From Zarea fungicola (lineage: Eukaryota > Ascomycota > Sordariomycetes > Hypocreales > Cordycipitaceae), in contig FWCC01000237.1 in assembly GCA_900169235.1 (NCBI GenBank), forward strand, positions 306,360 through 370,359: a DNA stretch of 64,000 bases, written 5' to 3'. The position numbers were made by a program, and so were the translations under genes. How positions within the stretch are numbered: the first letter of the stretch is position 1; the number at the start of each line of letters is the position of its first letter. Of this stretch, positions 56,161 to 64,000 are shown piece by piece. The notes beneath the pieces were generated by a model. That model saw only the letters and a program-made list of their open reading frames with translations. It was not told the DNA's origin and did not search any database.

Positions 56161-58017
56161 ATGTCGCTCAATATCCCCCAAGCACCCAACTCGGGTCTCT
56201 TTAAGCAGGGTTACAACAAGTACGCGCCTAGCTCCCTCCCCAAACCTCTTTCTACCCACGACCCCTATGCCCCGCCATACGTTGTTCCAAGAGAATCGTC
56301 TCGTCTCCTCGAATGAAGGAAAAAAAAAAAAAAAAACTAACCAGAGATTCTTGAACTATAGCTACGACTCCGAAGATGGCGCTGTACTCCGTAATATCGA
56401 TGCCTGCAGGGCCATTGCCCAGACTGTGCAGACCTCGCTCGGTCCCTACGGCCGCAACAAGGTCGTCATAAACCACCTCCAGAAGATGATCCTCACCTCC
56501 GACGCAGCAACAATCCTCCGCGAGCTCGACGTCGTCCACCCCGCTGCCAAGCTTCTCGTCATGGCCTCGCAGCAGCAGGAGGCCGAGATGGGTGATGCTA
56601 CAAACTTTGTCATCATCCTTGCCGGCGAGTTGCTTCGCAAGGCAGAGGACCTGCTTCGTATGGGCTTGAAGACGGCCGATATTGTTCTTGGCTACGAAAA
56701 GGCACAAAAGTTTGCCCTCGACATGCTCGAGCAGCTTGCCGTCGACAATGTTGAGAATATTCGCGACCAAGAAGAGCTCACCAAGGCTCTCCGCACGGTT
56801 ATTGCCAGCAAGCAGAGCGGCAATGAAGACACCCTCGCAGATCTCGTCGCCGAGGCGGTCCTGGCTGTTCTGCCCAAGAACCCTGCCAACTTCAATGTTG
56901 ACAACATCCGCGTCGTCAAGATTATGGGCGGTAGCCTGGAGCAGAGCCGTGTTGTCCGCGGCATGGTCTTCCCTAAGGAGCCTCACGGTTCTGTCAAGAA
57001 GGCCCACCGGGCCAAGGTGGCCGTCTATACCTGCCCTATTGATACCAGCCAGACCGAGACCAAGGGCACTGTTCTACTACACAACGCAAAGGAAATGATG
57101 GACTTTACCAAGGGTGAGGAGAACCAGCTTGAGACTGCCATCAAGGAGCTCTTCGATGCCGGTATCCGCGTCGTCGTCTGCGGTGACCGCGTTGGCGACC
57201 TTGCCCTTCACTACCTTAACCGATTTGGTATCCTCGTCATCAAAATCCTCTCCAAGTTTGATCTCCGCAGAGTATGCCGCGTCGTTGGTGCCACACCGCT
57301 CGCCCGTCTCGGTGCACCCATGCCCGATGAGACAGGCAACATTGACATTGTAGAGACCATGGAGATTGGAGGCGACCGTGTCACCGTTTTCCGCCAAGAA
57401 GACGAGGTTACCCGCACAGCTACCCTAGTTTTGCGCGGCGCTACGCAAAACCATCTCGACGACCTCGAGCGCGCCGTCGATGATGGCGTCAATGTGGTCA
57501 AGGCCATCACCAAGGATCCCCGCCTGGTACCTGGTGCCGGCGCCACCGAGATTCAGCTCAGTACCAAGATCCAGGCTCACGCCGACAAGACACCCGGCCT
57601 GAGCCAGTATGCCATCAAGAAGTACGGTGAGGCTTTCGAGGTCATCCCCCGCACAATTGCCGAGAGCTGCGGCCTCGACGCCACCGAGGTTCTCTCCAGA
57701 TTATATGCTGCCCACCACAAGGACGAGGACGGTGATACTGGTGTCGATGTCGAAAACTCAAACGGTACTGGTATTCTTGATGCCCAGGAAGACGGTATCC
57801 TCGATTTGCTAGCCCCCAAATACTGGGCGATCAAGCTCGCCACAGAGGCCGCCCGTACTGTTCTGTCGGTTGATCAGATTATTGTCGCCCGCCAAGCAGG
57901 TGGTCCCAAGCCTCCAGGCCCCAACCCTGTAAGTATAACCTGAAAAACGAAGACTCCTCTGGCTCCAAGACTAGGACGATATTTGCTAACATTCTGTAGA
58001 ACTGGGATGAGGACTAA
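56161..58017 (+). CDS. CCT8: Chaperonin CCT theta subunit
   Basis: Theta subunit of the cytosolic TRiC/CCT chaperonin that folds actin, tubulin and many WD proteins. Exons 56161-56219, 56362-57928 and 58000-58017 give 547 aa, the family length. The spliced N-terminus is MSLNIPQAPNSGLFKQGYNNYDSEDG. ATPase-site motifs are TSLGPYGRNK, then DAATIL and GDATNF; KDPRLVPGAGATEI is a third conserved block. The apical domain runs from about 210 to 370. The last exon is 18 nt and codes NWDED and the stop, restoring the normal NPNWDED end. Intron 1 (142 nt) has an A18 run near its 3' end. Confidence 0.97.
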
Positions 58018-59062
58018 CTGTATTGCATGCTGCATGGAAGAGGAAAGGAAGACAAATGTACACAAACCCGAGGAAGCAATACCTACATTAAAAAAACTGG
58101 ATTTTGAGAGGGAGGGAGGAAAGGGCGGTGAATCTGGCCGGCCAGAAAAGGGTTGATAGAAAAAAGAAACCAAAGTCCCTAGACTGTTCTCCTGACACGG
58201 AAGAACTCACATATTAAGAATACAAGGACCAAAAGAAGTCCAACTATTTATGAAGATATTAACGCTACAGCATCGCATAATGGAAACGAAAAAGTGAAAT
58301 AATTGCCAGGAACTGTGTACAGCTGCAATGCCTTTGCAATTGCAGTCGTCTGCTCTCAAAATGTAGACTATCTGGGTAAAAAGGCCCAAAACTCCAGCAA
58401 ACCATAGACTCTTCTTGCAAACGGGATCAACCATGAAGCAGAACATATCAAGAGGACATATCCCGAGCAATAAAGGAGTCAAGAAGCATCAAATATAAAC
58501 GGTGAGCCAAAGACGATGAATTAATCAATATCAGGGTCAAGATCTTCTAGTCTCGTACAGAAGAGTTTGGAAAATGCATGAAGGAAATTGTTTTTCATGT
58601 CCAAAAAGATATCAAGCGTAGAAAGGAATAGATTTGCCGACTAGGAACCAGTTTTCCCAGGACCAACCAAATACAAAGGAACATAGCAGTCCAGAATTGG
58701 ACAAACAGCGAGCAAGAATCCAAAAATTAACAACAGCAAAAAAGCTAATCATATCGCATAATACATCCCAAGCGGGTATAAGGACGTATGAACAAGCCAA
58801 CCAAAGGAAAATACACCGAATAATAACAAGTCTAGTAGTTGAGCTGGTAAGGCCGACTGGTAGGAATTTCCGCCACATTTTTGGCTAATAATGAATGTCT
58901 TGTGTAGTCATGACTGTGTCGTAACGGGTGTTGATGATATTTATTGGGTCATCGTAATAGGCTTCAAATGCAAGAGAGGACGCGCTCGTGGCTAATAATA
59001 ATACGGTTGATAGGAAACAGTGAGTGCCGCCGACGCTTACGCGAAGCGCCAGGTGACAACAC
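58018..59062. other. Intergenic, convergent 3' regions
   Basis: 1 kb between the 3' ends of CCT8 and the Far1-like gene. AT-rich, many stops, no recognisable protein or RNA. Confidence 0.5.
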
Positions 59063-62000
59063 TCATGCCTCCTCCATGATGCCGCCCTCACCACCCCCTT
59101 CCTCGCGCCATTCTCGGCTCTTGTCAGAAAGTTTCTTTATTCCGGTCACACGGCTAGCCCAAAGGGTTTCGATGGGACTGCGGAATGTGAAAGCACGCTG
59201 AGAACTAATGACACCAATAGCCTGCAAAACAGCTTTGCGACTATCGCGGCCAAAAACAGCAGGATGGTTTATCCATTCGAGACTGCTCTCAAGTTCAGCA
59301 TCAAGTGCTGACACTGTGTTCGCATCAATACCAGTGCCAAGAGCCAAGCCCTCACCAGATCTTGTGTGGCGCATCTGGGCAGATGCGAGCATGCCGCCGT
59401 TTCCAGCGGACGATGCGGTAGAGGTCGGGGGCGAAGGGCTGCGCTTGCGGTCTGGCGTTCCAGCATGGATAGGAGAGGCGTCATTACCAGGATGTGGTGT
59501 CGATGGTGTAGACTTGGAGGCAGGCACAGGTGGCAGGCCGCCTTTGCCAAGGCCTTTCAGAATAGAACGTGTCTCGTTGAGCAGTGTGTAGGCTCGATCA
59601 TGCTGCCCTCGGCCGACTAGTGTCAATGCGCGTGAAAGCATATCCGAGGTAAGCAGCTCCATTCTACGCTGCACAATGCTGGGGTGAGGAGGGATAGGCG
59701 GCGAGTTACCCCACGACTTCTTCTGGCCCGAAGAGGGGAGCATAGTGATGGCAAGAAGAGATGGGCGCGGCATCTGGGTGACGCTGCCTTCACGAAGTAT
59801 GTCACCCCAGCTCAAGTCAGCCTGGATCAAGGGTACTTCTTCGACGGACAACGTTCGCTCTCCATCATTATCTACAGGGCCACCGAGAGCCTCGAGTCCG
59901 GAGACAATGTTGTCCCAGGCGTCCTGAGGCAGCTGCTCCTGAGAGGAGGTATCCGGCGCAATGATGAGTTGAACCAGTATATCTCGCTTGTCACCAAACC
60001 GCAAGTCACCAAGAGCAGCCTCGGCGTCGCGGCCAGTAGCTCGCTTGGTCGTTTGTAGTGCGCCGTTAATTTTGTGAAACTTGGCCGGTGAACCTTCCGG
60101 TAGCTTAAGCTTAAGCTTGACATTTTGATGAGACAGGGCTTGCATGGATCCCAAGCAGCCTGCCAGGCACTCACGAAGCATCATCCAGTCCTTGACATAT
60201 GTATACGATGCCTTTGTTCGAGTCGAGAGCTCAATCATGGTGTCTGGCTTGTGTGTCATTCCTAGGCCGAAAGTGTGAATGGTAATCTTGGCAGCTTCGG
60301 CTCTCGAAATGACGAAGTCGACCGAGTCAGCGTCTGAGGTTGAAGCATCGCTGATGAGCATGATTGTGGCGAGAGGATTGCTGTGCTTGCGCTGCATGAG
60401 CAAGTCCATGGCGACGTTGGCACCTTCGACTACGTCCGCGCGATGGCTCTTCTGACCTACAGGTTTGATGGAACCAAGAATATTAGTCCAGCCTGGCCAA
60501 GCCTTCGTTGTCATGCCGACAATAGGAACACCACCGCCACCAGAACCGAATGTCACTAGGCCCATGCGGTCGCGCTCGCCTAATGCGTTCACCATGAACT
60601 TGAGTGCATCGCGGACCAGGTTGATCTTGACACCCTGCATAGATGAGGAGATGGGCACAACTACTACGACATCAATAGGTACATGGACTGATGCGAGCAT
60701 CCGTGGGGTCTTTGCGGCGAAGTTGGTATATTCTGTGGGAGCAGTGGTGACAGATTTGGGACCCCAAGACGAGGTCGTAGATGAGACTCTCTGGGGCCGT
60801 GAACGTTGCCAGTCCGCCTCCTCGTCAGTTTCCGACATGTCGGCACGTTCATACTCAGGGCTTCGAATGGGGGAAGTTTCGACAGCATTGAGGTCAAGCA
60901 GTGCCTGATTCCATAATTTGAGTTGATTGCGATTCTGAAAGCGAAGATGGAACTGTGGTAGTTCGTTGACAGAGAGACTGAGGGTGAGGATGTTCTCATC
61001 AATGTTGCCCGTCTCGACTACATCTTTGAGATGCTTCTTAATTAAGATGGAGCCCTTGAGCGTGCATCGAGTAGTTTTGCGGGGGTTGCCGTTCTCATCC
61101 CATTGCGGCTGACCTGAGGCAGCAATCTTTTTCTCCTTGACACAAATGAGCATTTCACCAAAGAGAAAGCATTCTAGCTCTTGCCACGACTGCTTGTCCT
61201 TGCCAACATGAAGAGTTCCATATAGTCGGAGCAGACCAAATCGTCCAAAGTCCAAGCCATGCCAACTCTCCACGCGCTTCTTTAGATTCTGTGTTGCTTC
61301 CTCTAGAGCGACTGGTGACTCGTACGGGTAGAATTTAGGCGCCGGCGAAGGCGCGGGTTGAGGCGGAGACGCAACATAAGCAGCAACATCGTCAATGCGA
61401 CCAAGGGAGGGTTGACGTGCAACGCTGTTTGGGCCAAGATCCTCGGGATCAGGTTTCCATTTGTTATCCGGTACCTCGATGGTAATTAGGCAAGTGAGCG
61501 ACTGCTGCTGACGGGACCTGTTGATTGTAGGAAATTCGGATCGAACTGTGACCATAGGCGAAGGAATAGGATTACGTGTAAGAACCCGTTGGGGACTGCC
61601 AGGAGATGTTTCCATTGCCTGTACATCGTAGTCATGTCGCCATTGAGGACCGCTTTGTGTCGTCTCGGGGTAGCCGTTGGATGAAGTTACACCAGTGACG
61701 CCAGTCACTTCGCTGTCACTGCGAGTGTGTCTGGAGGGGAGGTATCGATCTGAGAGATTCTCTCGACTATCGCGCATGCTACTACGGGCCGCGCTTTCCC
61801 TTCCGCTGGCTGTGGATGGTTGCAATTGAGTCTGCAATTGCGGTTGGGGTTGAGACTGTTGTTGTTGCTGCGACTGCGGTTGCTGCTGCTGTGCAAGTCG
61901 GCGCTGTGCGCTGTCGACACTCGGCGGTCTCATAATGGTCTGGCTATCCCAGGTCGGGGTAGGTGTATGCTGGGAGCGAGTGTCGCTGCCAGCTGAACGA

Positions 62001-62649
62001 ACCATGTTACTGATTTTGTCTGTATGAGAATTAGTGCCTTGCGCCAATTCATTTGCGCGTCTGGAAGACGAACTAATGTCGATGATATTACCGCCACGGC
62101 TCGTATCGAGGTGCAGAGGTGAGTCGCATGTCGGGCAGTACTGGGACTCAAACTCTTTAATGAATTCGTAAAAGCAAGCCTCATGGGACACATGGCTACA
62201 TGAGAACTGGAGAATTCGTTCGCCTTGCAAGGTGTGTTCGAGAGGCTCCTCGCAGACAGCACATTCACTGCCGACGAATGTCCGCTCCCGGCGCAAGCGA
62301 CTCCGGTCAGCGGTGCTCGCCATTGTGTTGTTTTCGACCGATGGCCCTCTTCCGCGAGAAAAGACACCTGTAGGATGCGAGTGCAGTGGCCCACCTACGT
62401 CGCCGTGGTTAGCATTTGCAAAAACAAAATAAACGTTACCGGCGTAGCAAATAGAGGACTGAATAGCGATCGAGATGCCACTGGGACAAGGAGCTCACCC
62501 TCTGAATAGTCTGGACGATGTCTCGCGGGACCGGCAGCCCAGGGATCGCTGGAAGCAGCGTGGCCAGGTCTGGTATTGTCTCTGAAACTGTCTTGGTTGT
62601 AGCCTGGGTTGGACTGAGGGTGGGTTTTGGAATAGAATCGATTGAACAT
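59063..62649 (-). CDS. RING-PH-VWA scaffold, Far1/Ste5-like
   Basis: Large protein with the RING-PH-VWA layout of the pheromone-pathway scaffolds Far1 and Ste5. Two minus-strand exons, 62649-62499 and 62394-59063, give 1160 aa. The 104-nt intron has donor GTGAGC, branch GCTAACC and acceptor CGTAG; it joins MFNRFYSKTHPQSN...DYSEG to GPLHSHPTGVF in frame with the RING exon. RING at about 95-145 (CAVC, CSHVSHEACF, CPTC). A Gln-rich run at about 205-235. PH-like domain at about 430-547 (FGLLRLYGTLHVG, LECFLFGEMLICVKEKK). VWA-like domain at about 620-790, whose MIDAS reads VVPISSSM, so the metal-binding Asp of DxSxS is Pro. The C-terminus ends TLWASRVTGIKKLSDK. A link to mating or fusion signalling is inferred from domain order. 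Confidence 0.85.
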
Positions 62650-64000
62650 GGAGAAGTAGGGTGCAGAAAAGGAGAGTCAGGGCAGCAAGTAATAGGAGTG
62701 GCGAAAAGCCGTAGTAGCAGCAGTCAGGTAATAGTAGCTCGATATTGTAGCTAAAAGGCACCTTGTGTGGAATATGGGAGGCAAAGTAATAGTAACAAAG
62801 AATTGTGGGGGGTGGCCTGTGTCTGGAGGACGTTTCAGTGTTGACAATGCTAGTTGTGAGCAGGCGGGGACGTGTCGTGCATGATTATTTTAATAGTGTG
62901 AGGCTTGAAAAATCGCTGTTGCCTTGGCTGCGCAAGAGTTGAAGGTGTGTGAATCGAAAGATGGTGGTGAACAATTGCGCTTCGATTTGAGAGCAGTGCT
63001 TTGTTCACGAGCCGCCGCAACAAGCCAGCCACGAAAGAAGAGAACGGCTGAGTGGAAGTATAAAGAAGGAACGGGAGAGGCCGGAGAGTTAGAATAAACC
63101 AGATTCTAACACTCGCAGCCTAATTTGCAGCAAGAAATGAGAAAGAGGGTGTCGTGGGGGATGGCGAACTGGTGGGAAGAAGAGAGGTAGCAGGTAGGCT
63201 GTGGTGGAGGACAGGAGGAAGGCGAAGAAGAATACCAATAAAGAGGACAAGCCTGCGTGTCGCTAGATACAGGACCCAGTTGCACAATGGAGACGGAGAA
63301 TCTGCAGGGCCCCAAGAGGAGGAGGAAGGGGGGAGAAAAAAAAAAAGCCTGGTAAAAGGGGTTCAGCAAGGCGACGATGCATGGAACGGCTGATGGATGG
63401 CTGATGGGCTGCCAGGGTTGCTTCTTCCGGCTGGTCGACGGCCAGGACAGGGACAGGGGGAGCCGTTGGTGGTGGATCAGTCCAACTTCTCGACAGGCCC
63501 AATTCGCAGCACTGGGGTTGTTAGCACCTGTGGGCAATCAGGCAGTGAAAATGCTGGCTTGCTTAGCTTGCGGCAGGTGGGCGGAAACGGGAAGCCAGCC
63601 CAGCCGAGAAACTAATAAAAACGAGGTCCAGGGGAACAACCAAGTAAGAGGATGATGGGATGGGACAATCGACAAGCCACCCTGGCCCTGGACGCTAGTC
63701 TTGGTGAATGGAGCCGCAGCAATGTAAGTGGTAAGGATCCTGATGCATCCATCGCGAAGAGCGTCAAGATGGCGAAAGTTACGGAATCCTTACGTGGCTT
63801 GGTACTAAGTTGTGGTATGAGGTGTGAGGTGTGAGTGAGGTGAGGACTAGCCGCAGGATTTCATCATGAACGGAGCACTGAGCGAGGAGATAGACGGCCG
63901 CAAGGCCGGCCAGGAGAGGTTGACGGCACAATCTTTACCTGGCTAACTACGTAGTAACTTATTAGACCAATGCCTGGCTTGGTCGGGGGTGTGTGGGGGG
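62650..64000. other. Upstream region of Far1-like gene
   Basis: Promoter and probable long 5' leader of the Far1-like gene, then unassigned sequence to the window end. Rich in G and A runs, including A10 at 63,337-63,346. Open frames on both strands overlap and none is recognised; a gene could begin beyond the edge. Confidence 0.45.

Noticed and set aside
62323..62394. Start of the Far1-like protein at the internal Met 62323
   Set aside because: A spliced upstream exon with good signals keeps the same frame; kept only as an alternative start.
1..64000. tRNA, rRNA, CRISPR arrays, bacterial-type promoters or terminators, transposases
   Set aside because: Scanning by eye for TTCGA-type tRNA arms, direct-repeat arrays and transposase or reverse-transcriptase motifs found nothing convincing. 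A covariance-model search would settle the RNA question.

Overview
The window is nuclear DNA of a filamentous ascomycete, most likely a Sordariomycete and perhaps Hypocreales; that placement is an inference from gene content and style. Genes are compact. Introns are short (50-135 nt), GT-AG, often with a CTAAC/CTAAT branch site, and several genes have a very small first coding exon. There is no operon structure, no ribosome binding site and no CRISPR array, and I found no tRNA or rRNA.

Layout, left to right: splicing factor PHF5A/Rds3 (+); Pex26-like tail-anchored peroxin (-); haspin kinase (-); ThrE/Prm10-like membrane protein (+); CCDC47/DUF1682 ER protein (+); four-exon UPF0045/Ecm15 thiamine-binding-like protein (-); secreted GPI-anchored PLC-X-like protein (-); arylamine N-acetyltransferase (+); Mot1 (+, 1898 aa, no intron); Cdc37 (+); Gfo/Idh/MocA oxidoreductase (-); a broken HET gene (+); a secreted serine-beta-lactamase-like hydrolase (+); cohesin Smc3 (+); mitoribosomal mL46 (-); RING-PHD Asr1-like protein (-); a small membrane protein (-); ribosomal protein eL43 (-); a saccharopine-dehydrogenase-like reductase (+); an RMD1/DUF155 protein (+); an Nhp10-like nuclear protein (-); chaperonin CCT8 (+); and a RING-PH-VWA Far1/Ste5-like scaffold (-).

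Most of this is core eukaryotic housekeeping: splicing, transcription, chromosome cohesion and mitotic kinase signalling, chaperones, cytosolic and mitochondrial ribosomes, peroxisome and ER biogenesis. The accessory material sits mainly at 29.8-35.5 kb (HET pseudogene, secreted hydrolase, T10A10 tract) and in gene-poor gaps at 2.8-4.9, 17.8-20.2 and 44.7-46.1 kb. Exon coordinates were worked out by hand. Each spliced model given keeps one open frame with a total length divisible by three.

I see no convincing new multi-gene system. The points most worth a second look are a spliced N-terminal exon on the Far1-like scaffold together with a VWA domain lacking the MIDAS aspartate, an 18-nt internal microexon in eL43, the decayed HET gene, and a palindromic TAGGTACCTA element found only between genes.
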